From NCBI RefSeq assembly GCF_002294995.1, contig NZ_NSGF01000024.1, forward strand, positions 1 through 64,000: DNA of 64,000 nucleotides, given 5' to 3'. The notes beneath the pieces are model-generated. The model was not told the origin of the DNA. It worked only from the letters and a program-made list of their open reading frames with translations, and did no database searches. Shown piece by piece: positions 42,137 through 52,120 of the stretch. Numbering within the stretch: the first letter of the stretch is position 1; each line of letters starts with the position of its first letter. Source of the stretch: Mesorhizobium sp. WSM3860 (GTDB lineage Bacteria > Pseudomonadota > Alphaproteobacteria > Rhizobiales > Rhizobiaceae). The position numbers and the translations under genes are program-made.

Positions 42137-42991
42137 ATGAAACCCACTCTGCTGCGCCTCGCCCTCGCTCTCGTGCTTCTATCCTGGTTGCGGGTCTCGG
42201 CGGCCGCGCAGGACGTCAGCTTCCCGGATCTCGGCAGCGCTGTCCCAGGCCACAAGGACGTCACCTATCTCGATCTCGCCAGGATGGTCATCCCCGACCT
42301 GGCGCCGAACGCTGACGGCTTTTACCACGGCGGCTTACCGATCGAGATGCGCCATATCGAGGGCCCGGACAGTGGTGGCTCGCCGCCTGAAACATCAAGC
42401 CTGCCCAATGCTGCGGTGCTTGCCATCAAGGCCGGCGGCAAGGACCGGTTTACCATGCTGTTCGATCTCGGCGATTCTGCCGACAGCGCCGAGGGCTATG
42501 CGGTGCTGGCGCTCTACGATCTGACCGGCAAGCCGGCGCTGCTCGACGCGGTTAATGTCGCCGTCGATCGCAGCACCTATTTCCGCGAGCCGAACAAACT
42601 GTCGGTCGGCGCCGGTGACGATATCCTCGTCACCATGAGCACGCATTTCAATTCGAGCCAGAGCTATGTGATCACGCCGCTGATCATGGTGCGCAACGAC
42701 AAGTTCGAACTGATAGACATGATCTATACCTTCGACGAAAGGCTGTGTGCTTACAGCCGCAAGCAGGACATCGCTTTGCGCGCCATTGCGGGCGGCCAAG
42801 CCCATGCAGCCATCAAGGCTACGGTGACCGATGCCACCGTGCCGAGTGAGGAAAGCTGCGAGGATGCCCCACCCAAGGCGTCCTCGAAAGACATTTCAGT
42901 CACCTATCATTGGAATAAGAAAGCGTCTCGCTACGTAGCCGGTTCAGACGCCCTCAAACGTCTGTCAGCAGAGAACGAGAAACGCTTCTAA
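42137..42991 (+). CDS. Secreted protein of unknown function
   Basis: Protein of 284 aa with a Sec signal peptide (MKPTLLRLALALVLLSWLRVSAAAQ). The mature protein begins DVSFPDLGSAVPGHKDVTYLDLARMVIPDL and contains FTMLFDLGDSADSAEGYAVLALYD and a possible disulfide pair (RLCAY, ESCED). I do not recognise a named family. It probably resides in the periplasm. The start at 42137 gives a clean signal peptide; a frame from 42104 only adds charged residues. No operon partner. Confidence 0.75.
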   Translation: MKPTLLRLALALVLLSWLRVSAAAQDVSFPDLGSAVPGHKDVTYLDLARMVIPDLAPNADGFYHGGLPIEMRHIEGPDSGGSPPETSSLPNAAVLAIKAGGKDRFTMLFDLGDSADSAEGYAVLALYDLTGKPALLDAVNVAVDRSTYFREPNKLSVGAGDDILVTMSTHFNSSQSYVITPLIMVRNDKFELIDMIYTFDERLCAYSRKQDIALRAIAGGQAHAAIKATVTDATVPSEESCEDAPPKASSKDISVTYHWNKKASRYVAGSDALKRLSAENEKRF

Positions 42992-43065
42992 GCCGAGCGC
43001 ATTCGTTTGCCCGAGCGGGGCGACCGCGATAAATTCCCCGCACGACCCATGATTGAGGACCCGCC

Positions 43066-43878
43066 ATGGACAAGGGCAAGATTTTTCGCGATCTGCACGT
43101 TTCGACCTTCGTCATGCCCAATCCCTGGGATGTCGGCACGACCAAGCTTCTGGCTTCCTTCGGCTTCAAGGCGCTGGCCACGACCAGCGCCGGCTTCGCC
43201 TTCTCGCGCGGCCTGCCCGACGGCGCCGTGACGTTCGAGGCCATGATCCACCATTGCCGCGAGGTGACGGCGGCAACCGACCTGCCGGTTTCGGCCGACC
43301 TCGAACGCGGCAAGGGCGACAGCGCCGAGCAGGCCGCGGAAACCATCTTCGCGGCCGAAGCCGCCGGCCTCGCCGGCTGCTCGATCGAGGACCATACCGG
43401 CGATCACGACAATCCGATCTACGAGTTCTCGCATGCGGTCGAACGCGTCGCCGCGGCCGCCGAGGCGGCTCGCGCCTTGAAGCACGATTTCGTCTTCACC
43501 GCGCGGGCTGAGAATTTCCTGTGGGGCAAGACCGATCTCGACGACACGATCAAGCGGCTTCAGGGTTTCGAGAAGGCCGGCGCGGACGTGCTCTATGCGC
43601 CGGGCCTGACCGACATCGACACGGTGCGGACGGTCTGCTCCGCGGTCAGCAAGCCGGTCAATGTCATGGCCCGGCCCGGCTTCACCGTGTCCGACCTTGC
43701 CGAGGCCGGCGTCAAGCGCGTCTCGCTCGGGCCATGGCTGACGAATTTCGCCTTTGGCATGCTGGAAACCGCGGCGCGCGAAATCCAGCAGGACGGCACC
43801 TTCGGCTTCACCCGTTCGGCGATGCCGTTCGGCAAGCTGCAGGCGCTGTTCCGCGGGGGCGGTACCGAGCAGGATTAG
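43066..43878 (+). CDS. Isocitrate lyase / PEP mutase family protein
   Basis: TIM-barrel enzyme of 270 aa of the ICL/PEPM superfamily. It begins with FVMPNPWDVGTTKLLASFGFKALATTSAGFAFSRGLPDG. Mg-site residues are in VSADLERGKG and AGCSIEDHTGD, and FTARAENFLWG follows. The usual KKCGH-type lyase loop is replaced by DLERGKGD, as in the oxaloacetate decarboxylase/2-methylisocitrate-lyase-like group. The substrate is a small 2-keto or carboxylic acid, not defined. A GAGG site precedes the ATG. Confidence 0.88.
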   Translation: MDKGKIFRDLHVSTFVMPNPWDVGTTKLLASFGFKALATTSAGFAFSRGLPDGAVTFEAMIHHCREVTAATDLPVSADLERGKGDSAEQAAETIFAAEAAGLAGCSIEDHTGDHDNPIYEFSHAVERVAAAAEAARALKHDFVFTARAENFLWGKTDLDDTIKRLQGFEKAGADVLYAPGLTDIDTVRTVCSAVSKPVNVMARPGFTVSDLAEAGVKRVSLGPWLTNFAFGMLETAAREIQQDGTFGFTRSAMPFGKLQALFRGGGTEQD

Positions 43879-43972
43879 AGCGTTCAGCGTTTCACCGGAA
43901 CGCCGAACCGCCCTATCCCTTTGTTACGCAACTGCGGACGGAAAACCGCTACGGTTTCCTGGAATTGCTCTG
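43876..43972. repeat. Composite family A repeat between convergent genes
   Basis: AGAGCGTTCAGCGTTTCACC is followed by GAACGCCGAACCGCCCTATC, then ACGCAACTGCGGACGG-AAAACCG and CCTGGAATTGCTCT. The left end overlaps the stop of the PEP-mutase-family gene and the right part overlaps the last 24 nt of the CysZ-like gene. Repeat sequence therefore encodes the tail EPVQSNSRKP of that protein. Confidence 0.75.
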
Positions 43973-44665
43973 GACCGGCTCCCGCCCGGAAACCGCCTTG
44001 TGCAGATGCACCATCATGGCGGCAGCAAAGAGCGGCGTCAAAAGGTTGAGCAGCGGCACGGCAAGGAAGCCCGCAATCAGCAGTCCCGCCAGGAATACCG
44101 TGCCCGCATACTTCCGGCGCAGCGCCTTGGCTTCCGCCTCGGGGCGGAAGCGCATGGCGGCGAACTCGAAGAATTCGCGGCCCAGCAGATAGCCGTTGAC
44201 GATGAAGAATGCAGCGATGTTGATGCCCGGCACGAGGAGCAGCAGCAGGGCGACGATGTTGCCGAGGATCACGACGCCAAAGAATTTTATCGCCAGCGCC
44301 AGCGACTGCAGCACCGGCACGGCGCTGCCGGGCGGATCGCCAGGATAGTCGGTGCGCTCGACCACCTCGGCGATATCGTCGAGGAACAACCCTGCGACGA
44401 TCGCCGTCACGGGTGCTACGAGCAGCGCCATGCCCATTGCCAGCACGATGCCGGCGATGATGCCGCTCAGCCATCCTGCCCAGGACGGCAGGCCGGGCAC
44501 AAATGTCTGCAGCCATGGCCATGCCAGCCATTCGAGCAGGCTCTCGATGCCGAACCACAGCGCCACCAGGGCGAGCAGCGTCAGGCCCAGCGTCTTCAGG
44601 AAGACGGAGCGGAATTCAGGTGAGAACAGCCGGCTTGCGGCGGCGCGGACGGCGTCGAGGATCAC
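43949..44665 (-). CDS. EI24/CysZ-like membrane protein
   Basis: Inner-membrane protein of 238 aa of the EI24 (CysZ) family, some members of which transport sulfate. Four or more long helices are visible, for example FLKTLGLTLLALVALWFGIESLLEWL and IIAGIVLAMGMALLVAPVTAIVAGLFLDDIAEVVER. The conserved LLVPGINIAAFFIVNGYLLGREFFEFAAMR is present. The last residues are encoded by a repeat element and are probably not conserved. Sulfate transport is only a family-level guess; no cysteine genes are nearby. Confidence 0.85.
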   Translation of the reverse strand: MILDAVRAAASRLFSPEFRSVFLKTLGLTLLALVALWFGIESLLEWLAWPWLQTFVPGLPSWAGWLSGIIAGIVLAMGMALLVAPVTAIVAGLFLDDIAEVVERTDYPGDPPGSAVPVLQSLALAIKFFGVVILGNIVALLLLLVPGINIAAFFIVNGYLLGREFFEFAAMRFRPEAEAKALRRKYAGTVFLAGLLIAGFLAVPLLNLLTPLFAAAMMVHLHKAVSGREPVQSNSRKP

Positions 44666-44730
44666 GGCAGGTCCAAGCCCTTACAGAGGAACGACGTTCC
44701 CGAGATAGGCGGGCTTGATAAGCGGCGCAA

Positions 44731-45633
44731 CTATTGCGCAAGCCTGGCCTGTCTTGCCGGAATGGTCATCGCCGCGACGCCGACGACGACGAAGCCCATG
44801 CCGAGCCAGGCGCTCGGCCCGAGGCTTTCGCCCAGAAAGACGGCGCCGATGCCGACACCGATCGGCACGCGCAGATAGGCCTGCGAGGTGGTGCCGACCG
44901 AGCCCAGCGTGTGGATGAGCCGGAAGAAGATCGAAAAGGCGAGCGCGGTGGAGAAGACCGAAAGCCCGAAGAGCGCCAGGATCGACGCTGTCGACGGCGT
45001 CAGCGTCCAGGGCCGGTCGAAGACGAGGCTCAAGGGGATCAGGATCGCGGCGCCGCAGATCATCGAGCCGGCGGCCGGCACCATAGGATCCAGACCTCTG
45101 AAGTTTCGGCCAAAGATCGCGGCGCCGGCATAGCAGACGGTGGCGGCGACGACCGCAAGCTGCGCCCAGAGCTGATGGCCGATGCCGCCAAGCGCCTCGG
45201 TGCCGACGATCAGGCAAATGCCGGCGATGCCGGCGCCGACGCCGACCAGCTTGCGCAATGTCACCGGCTCGTGGCGGGTGATCAGCGCCGTCAGCAGGAA
45301 GGTGAAGATCGGCGACGTCGCGTTGAGGATGGTGGCAAGGCCGGCGTCGATCGAACGTTCGGCGGCCGCTATCAGCGTGAACGGGATGACGCTGTTCAAG
45401 CAGGCCTGGAACATGAAGCGGCGCCAGTTGACCAGATCGCGCGGCATGGCAAGGCCGCGCCAGCGGATAAGGCCAAGCAGAATGCCGCCGGCGATCAGCG
45501 TGCGCCCGGCGATGAAGGTCACCGGCGGGATTGTCTCCACGCCGATCTTGATGAAGGTATAGGAAGCGCCCCACAACACCGCCAGGATGCCGAGCAGCGC
45601 CAGCTCGGTCGTCATCTCGGTCTTTTCAGACAT
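44731..45633 (-). CDS. DMT-superfamily (EamA) transporter
   Basis: Ten-helix inner-membrane transporter of 300 aa with two EamA repeats: LALLGILAVLWGASYTFIKIGVETIPPVTFIAGRTLIAGG and AYLRVPIGVGIGAVFLGESLGPSAWLGMGFVVVGV. It is unrelated at sequence detail to the EamA gene at 26951. It lies 65 nt upstream of the CysZ-like gene on the same strand, so cotranscription is possible. Substrate unknown. Confidence 0.9.
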   Translation of the reverse strand: MSEKTEMTTELALLGILAVLWGASYTFIKIGVETIPPVTFIAGRTLIAGGILLGLIRWRGLAMPRDLVNWRRFMFQACLNSVIPFTLIAAAERSIDAGLATILNATSPIFTFLLTALITRHEPVTLRKLVGVGAGIAGICLIVGTEALGGIGHQLWAQLAVVAATVCYAGAAIFGRNFRGLDPMVPAAGSMICGAAILIPLSLVFDRPWTLTPSTASILALFGLSVFSTALAFSIFFRLIHTLGSVGTTSQAYLRVPIGVGIGAVFLGESLGPSAWLGMGFVVVGVAAMTIPARQARLAQ

Positions 45634-45898
45634 GGTGGTTTCGCGCCTTCAGCTTGTTTCGACGGTCCGCTTCTAGCTCACACCGCGGCGGAGATGTTTC
45701 GATCACGATCCAACCATAGCCGCCGTCGCCGCCATCGGTATGGTCCAGTTCGGCGCGATGGCTGCCGCAGCAGCCGATCAGAAGTCGGCGAAGCGGAAAC
45801 CGGTGCCGATTTTCGGGGTAGGCAAAGCGGCTGCGAGCCGCTAGACCCGCGCGCGGCCGGCGTGGCAGAAAGCCGGACAATCGTTGGCGGAGACATTG

Positions 45899-46891
45899 AT
45901 GCCGGAATATGACGTGCTTTGCATCGGCAATGCCATTGTCGACATCATCGCGCAGTGCGACGAGGCCTTTCTCGAAACCAACGGCATCATCAAGGGCGCG
46001 ATGAACCTCATCGACACTAGGCGCGCCGAGCTGCTCTACAGCCGCATGGGACCGGCGATCGAAGCTTCGGGCGGCAGCGCCGGCAACACGGCGGCGGGCG
46101 TGGCGAGCTTCGGCGGCCGCGCCGCCTTTTTCGGCAAGGTGTCGAACGATGCGCTCGGCGACATCTACACCCATGATATCCGCGCCCAGGGCGTGGCCTT
46201 CGACACCAAGCCGCTGCAAGGCGAGCCGCCGACGGCTCGCTCGATGATCTTCGTCACGCCGGACGGCGAGCGCTCGATGAACACCTATCTCGGCGCCTGC
46301 GTCGAGCTGGGGCCGGAAGATGTCGAGGCCGACAAGGCGGCCGGCGCCAAGGTGACCTATTTCGAGGGTTATCTGTGGGATCCGCCGCGCGCCAAGGAAG
46401 CGATCCGGCAGACCGCGAGGCTGGCGCATGCGGCGGGGCGCGAAGTGTCGATGACGCTGTCGGATTCCTTCTGCGTCGACCGCTACCGCGACGAGTTCCT
46501 CGATCTGATGCGCTCCGGCACGGTCGACATCGTCTTTGCCAACAGCCACGAGATCAAGTCGCTCTACCAGACCGCTTCCTTCGAGGATGCGCTGGCGGCG
46601 ATACGCAAGGATTGCAAGATCGCCGCCGTCACCCGCTCGGAGAAGGGTTCGGTGATCGTGCGCGGCGACGAGACCGTCACTATTCACGCGACCACGATCA
46701 AGGAACTGGTCGACACCACCGGCGCGGGCGACCTCTATGCCGCCGGTTTCCTCTATGGGTACACGACCGGACGCAGCCTCCAGGACTGCGGCGACCTCGG
46801 CTCGCTGGCGGCCGGGCTGGTGATCCAGCAGATCGGCCCGCGACCGCGCCAGAAGCTGCGCCGCGAAGCGGAACAGGCGGGCCTGCTTTAG
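45899..46891 (+). CDS. Adenosine kinase-type PfkB sugar kinase
   Basis: Ribokinase-family enzyme of 330 aa. It starts YDVLCIGNAIVDIIAQC, has the glycine-rich substrate segment GGSAGNTAAGVASFGGRAAFFGKV and ends its active site with TTGAGDLYAAGFLYGYTTG, where Asp of GAGD is the catalytic base. It matches the alphaproteobacterial proteins annotated as adenosine kinase, making AMP from adenosine; another nucleoside or sugar is possible. The ATG at 45899 with GGAG upstream is chosen over a TTG at 45884. The 265-nt gap before it holds only one perfect 7-bp hairpin (45826-45842). Confidence 0.9.
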   Translation: MPEYDVLCIGNAIVDIIAQCDEAFLETNGIIKGAMNLIDTRRAELLYSRMGPAIEASGGSAGNTAAGVASFGGRAAFFGKVSNDALGDIYTHDIRAQGVAFDTKPLQGEPPTARSMIFVTPDGERSMNTYLGACVELGPEDVEADKAAGAKVTYFEGYLWDPPRAKEAIRQTARLAHAAGREVSMTLSDSFCVDRYRDEFLDLMRSGTVDIVFANSHEIKSLYQTASFEDALAAIRKDCKIAAVTRSEKGSVIVRGDETVTIHATTIKELVDTTGAGDLYAAGFLYGYTTGRSLQDCGDLGSLAAGLVIQQIGPRPRQKLRREAEQAGLL

Positions 46892-46900
46892 CGCCTTTTA

Positions 46901-47058
46901 CCTCTCCCCTTGTTGTGGGAGAGGTCGGATTGCCCCGAATTGCCCTTCGCAATTCGGCTGGCAATCCGGGTGAGGGGTAAGCCGGCGCCAAGCTGGAAGA
47001 CCCCTCATCCGTCTCGGCGCTGCGCGCCGATCCACCTTCCCCACAAGGGGAGAAGAAG
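46901..47058. repeat. Intergenic palindromic repeat (family B), multi-hairpin
   Basis: CCTCTCCCCTTG-TGTGGGAGAGG, CGAATTGCCCTTCGCAATTCG and CGGCGCTGCGCGCCG each fold as local hairpins. The right end CTTCCCCACAAGGGGAG matches other family B elements. It directly follows the kinase stop codon. Confidence 0.75.
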
Positions 47059-47268
47059 AGGACCATCTGTCGCGCCGCTGTCATAGATCGCTCCTACAGG
47101 CAGGTTGGGTGTTCCGCGACTGACATTTCGAGACGCCCGCAGCAGTTGGGGTGTCAAAAATGCAAGACAGCAACCTTCACGGTCGCTGCGTCTGTCACGA
47201 TTGCGATTGCCGCTTTCCGCTGTAGCCGTTCCCCAGCTTGGGAGGAGCGCGGCGCGCAAGACAGACGC

Positions 47269-47973
47269 ATGACCAGATTTCAGAATTCGCCTGAAGGAAT
47301 TTCGCAAGACGCCTTGGCCGGTCTGGTGGCCGAGGCTGTGCGGCAGGCTTTGATGCAGCATGGCGTCCTGCTGGACCCGGAGGCTCTGATCTGCGCCAGC
47401 GCGATGGCCGGCGGTGTTTCCGCCGCCCTTCCCTTCCTGCCGCAGGCGCAGCGGCTTGCCATCACCTCCTTCAAGGAGAACTGGACCGGGCTCGCATCCG
47501 AATTCTTCCGCGCCATGGCGGAGAAGATCGCGCGCGCCGAACCACGCGACGCCGGCAGCAGGGACGAAAAACCGAAGATCGGGGCCGGCAAGCCCACCGC
47601 CAGGCCTTTTGCCGAGCGGGACTCCGAGCTGCAGTCGATGCTGATCGAAGACTGGGCCGGCGAGGTTGCCGGGTCGACCTACCTGGAAGAGAAGTACCGC
47701 ATACCTCGTTCGACGCTGCACCGCTGGCAAAGGCGCGGTGAGGTCGTCGCGTTGCGCAAAGGCGGCCGCAAGCATGTCTTCCCGCTCGCCCAGTTCGTCG
47801 ACGGCAGGCCGGCCCCCGGCATAAGCGAGGTGTTGGCGGCAATCACCAATCCGAGATTGGCCTGGTTCTGGCTCACTCACCTCTGCCCCGAACTGGATGG
47901 CCGCATCCCCATCGAAATGCTGCGCGAGGACATGATCGAGGACGTGGTTCGCGTCGCGCGCAGCTTGTCCTGA
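47269..47973 (+). CDS. Xre/MbcA/ParS-type antitoxin-like protein, orphan
   Basis: Protein of 234 aa. The C-terminal 60 residues (ISEVLAAITNPRLAWFWLTHLCPELDGRIPIEMLREDMIEDVVRVA) match the toxin-binding domain of ParS/Xre antitoxins of RES-type toxin systems. Before it, YLEEKYRIPRSTLHRWQRRGEVVALRKGGRKHVFPLAQFVDGRP is a MerR-like DNA-binding segment. The N-terminal half is helical (SQDALAGLVAEAVRQALMQHG) and unassigned. No RES-domain toxin gene is adjacent on either side. ATG 47269 is chosen; an extended frame upstream from 47146 is Cys/Arg-rich and unlikely. Confidence 0.72.
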   Translation: MTRFQNSPEGISQDALAGLVAEAVRQALMQHGVLLDPEALICASAMAGGVSAALPFLPQAQRLAITSFKENWTGLASEFFRAMAEKIARAEPRDAGSRDEKPKIGAGKPTARPFAERDSELQSMLIEDWAGEVAGSTYLEEKYRIPRSTLHRWQRRGEVVALRKGGRKHVFPLAQFVDGRPAPGISEVLAAITNPRLAWFWLTHLCPELDGRIPIEMLREDMIEDVVRVARSLS

Positions 47974-48061
47974 TCCCCGATTTCCCGATCGGCTTCGCGC
48001 TTTGGGGCCCTCACAAGACACTCACCAGCCGAGAATACATCTGTCATAAAACCGTAATAAA

Positions 48062-48129
48062 TGGCACATTTGGCACATTTCATAATCAAAAATAACGCCA
48101 CTACCGTATATATTGTGCCATATGTGCCA
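48062..48129. promoter_or_regulatory. Four TGGCACA boxes, two direct and two inverted
   Basis: TGGCACA occurs at 48062 and 48071, and its reverse complement TGTGCCA at 48114 and 48123. Both pairs have the same 9-bp spacing, and the two pairs form an inverted repeat of about 20 bp separated by about 36 AT-rich bases. It may be a protein operator or, as RNA, a hairpin ending the upstream transcript. The GG-to-GC spacing (10) does not fit a sigma-54 promoter. In the 47974-48351 gap I see nothing else firm; the porin ribosome site (ACTGGAGATTC) is just before 48352. Confidence 0.55.
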
Positions 48130-48351
48130 TTCTTTCAAATATGTGACGTGATATTTGCGCAACAAGACTTGTATAAGAGCCCAAAGACCGTTTTTCGGAC
48201 GCAATCTCTGTTGTGAAGGACAGCCAATTGGGCCATGTCGAGCGCGAAGAAGCGGCGCCGGTGCGCGACTTTTTCAACGATGGGGACGGGGTTGGCAAAA
48301 GCCGGATGGCTGCCAGACCTGTCTTGAACCTTTGACTGGAGATTCAAGAAA

Positions 48352-49515
48352 ATGAACATCAAGAGCCTTCTTCTCGGCTCCGCTGCGGCGCTGATCGCAG
48401 TTTCGGGCGTCCGCGCCGCCGACGCGGTGACCGTCGCCGAGCCGGAACCGGCCGAATACGTCAAGATCTGCGACGTCTACGGCGCAGGTTACTTCTATAT
48501 CCCCGGCACCGAGACCTGTCTGCGCATCGGCGGCTATATCCGCTATGACGCCGGCATCGGCGATATCGGCACGTTCGATGGCGCCAAGAGCATCGACGTT
48601 CGGGACGGCGACGTCCAGAACACCTTCTACAAGAACCTTCGCTTCACGTTGAAGACCTGGACCGGCCAGGAAACCGAGTTGGGCACGTTGAAGACCTACA
48701 CCGAAACGCGCTTCAACTTCGGTGACAGGAACCTCGTCACCGATGCAGCCGGCGACGTCGACAGCAATCCCGCCGCAAACAAGGCAACCGACCTGCATTT
48801 CGCCTGGATCCAGCTCGGCGGTCTGCGCGTTGGCAAGGACGAAACGCCTTATGACCAGTTCATCGGTTATGCCGGGAATGTCATCCAGGACACGATCATT
48901 CCGTACGGCGTCAAGGATACCAACGTCGTCAGCTACTACTTCGATGTGGACGGCGGCTTCTCGGGTGTCATTTCGCTCGAAGAGGGCTCCGGTGTGACCG
49001 GCACGATCGACAGCTACGTTCCCCACGTCGTCGGCGGCTTGAAGTACAAGGGCGACTGGGGTGCGATCACCGGCGTCGTCGCCTATGACAGCAACTATGA
49101 GGAAGTGGCGGGCAAGGTTCGCCTCGACGTCAATGTGAGCAAGGAACTGTCGTTGTTCATCATGGCCGGCTACGGCACCGACGACAACCTGAGCGACGAT
49201 GCCGGCAACGCCATAGACGCCCATGGCCGCGGCTTCTACAAGCCGTGGGGCGGCAACTGGGCCGTCTGGGGCGGCGGCACCTACAAGTTCAACGACAAGA
49301 CGGCGTTCAATCTTCAGGCTTCGGCCGACGACGACAAGAACTACGCTCTTGCGGCGAACGTCGCCTACACCATCGTGCCGGGCTACACGATCACGACCGA
49401 AGTCGACTGGAACCACTTCGGCCACTTCGACGACGGCACTCCGTTCGGCAACTGGACCAAGGCCGACAAGAAGGACAGCGTCGGCGGCATCGTCCGCTTC
49501 CAGCGCTCGTTCTGA
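48352..49515 (+). CDS. Outer-membrane porin (Omp2b/porin_2 family)
   Basis: Alphaproteobacterial porin of 387 aa with a signal peptide (MNIKSLLLGSAAALIAVSGVRA, cleaved before ADAVTVAEPEP). The mature start VKICDVYGAGYFYIPGTETCLRIGGYIRYDAG, with its conserved Cys pair, is the hallmark of Brucella/rhizobial Omp2-type porins. Alternating strands lead to the outer-membrane ending GGIVRFQRSF with C-terminal Phe. It allows diffusion of small hydrophilic solutes. It is monocistronic, with a strong terminator after the stop. Confidence 0.95.
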   Translation: MNIKSLLLGSAAALIAVSGVRAADAVTVAEPEPAEYVKICDVYGAGYFYIPGTETCLRIGGYIRYDAGIGDIGTFDGAKSIDVRDGDVQNTFYKNLRFTLKTWTGQETELGTLKTYTETRFNFGDRNLVTDAAGDVDSNPAANKATDLHFAWIQLGGLRVGKDETPYDQFIGYAGNVIQDTIIPYGVKDTNVVSYYFDVDGGFSGVISLEEGSGVTGTIDSYVPHVVGGLKYKGDWGAITGVVAYDSNYEEVAGKVRLDVNVSKELSLFIMAGYGTDDNLSDDAGNAIDAHGRGFYKPWGGNWAVWGGGTYKFNDKTAFNLQASADDDKNYALAANVAYTIVPGYTITTEVDWNHFGHFDDGTPFGNWTKADKKDSVGGIVRFQRSF

Positions 49516-49540
49516 TCGAAGCTTGCATTCTCAAAGGAAG

Positions 49541-49577
49541 GGGCCTGCGGCAAAGCCGCGGGCCCTTTTTGTTTTTG
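49541..49577 (+). terminator. Intrinsic terminator of the porin gene
   Basis: GGGCCTGCGGC-AAA-GCCGCGGGCCC forms an 11-bp stem with one T-G wobble and a 3-nt loop, followed by TTTTTGTTTTT. It begins 26 nt after the porin stop. Confidence 0.9.
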
Positions 49578-49600
49578 CAGAAAGTTGGGGCGGCCGCCCG

Positions 49601-51880
<2,280 letters not shown>

Positions 51881-52120
51881 GATGCTTTTGATTTCCTCGC
51901 CTGTGCGGCACCGCTTGGGACGGCTGCTTGCTTATGCTTTCCACCGATTAAGGCTACACGCGGCGACTGTAAACCGACAAGCCGGGCGAAGCTGCGTCAA
52001 CGCAGAAGGCCAGCAATGCGGCGGGCCGAATGACGGCGAGGGGCGGCATGGCTCGCGCTTTCCCCTGCTTTTCGAGCGTCCGGCATTAAACCGCCCTGCC
52101 ACATCTGCTAGCGTTCGGGC

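Noticed and set aside
45634..45898. Small minus-strand gene before the adenosine kinase
   Set aside because: The frame is Arg/Ser-rich, lacks a ribosome site and resembles no family. Only a short 7-bp hairpin is visible in this gap.
48062..48077. Sigma-54 promoter (TGGCAC...GC) upstream of the porin
   Set aside because: The GG and GC elements are 10 nt apart, not the required 12, and the sequence is explained by repeated TGGCACA boxes.
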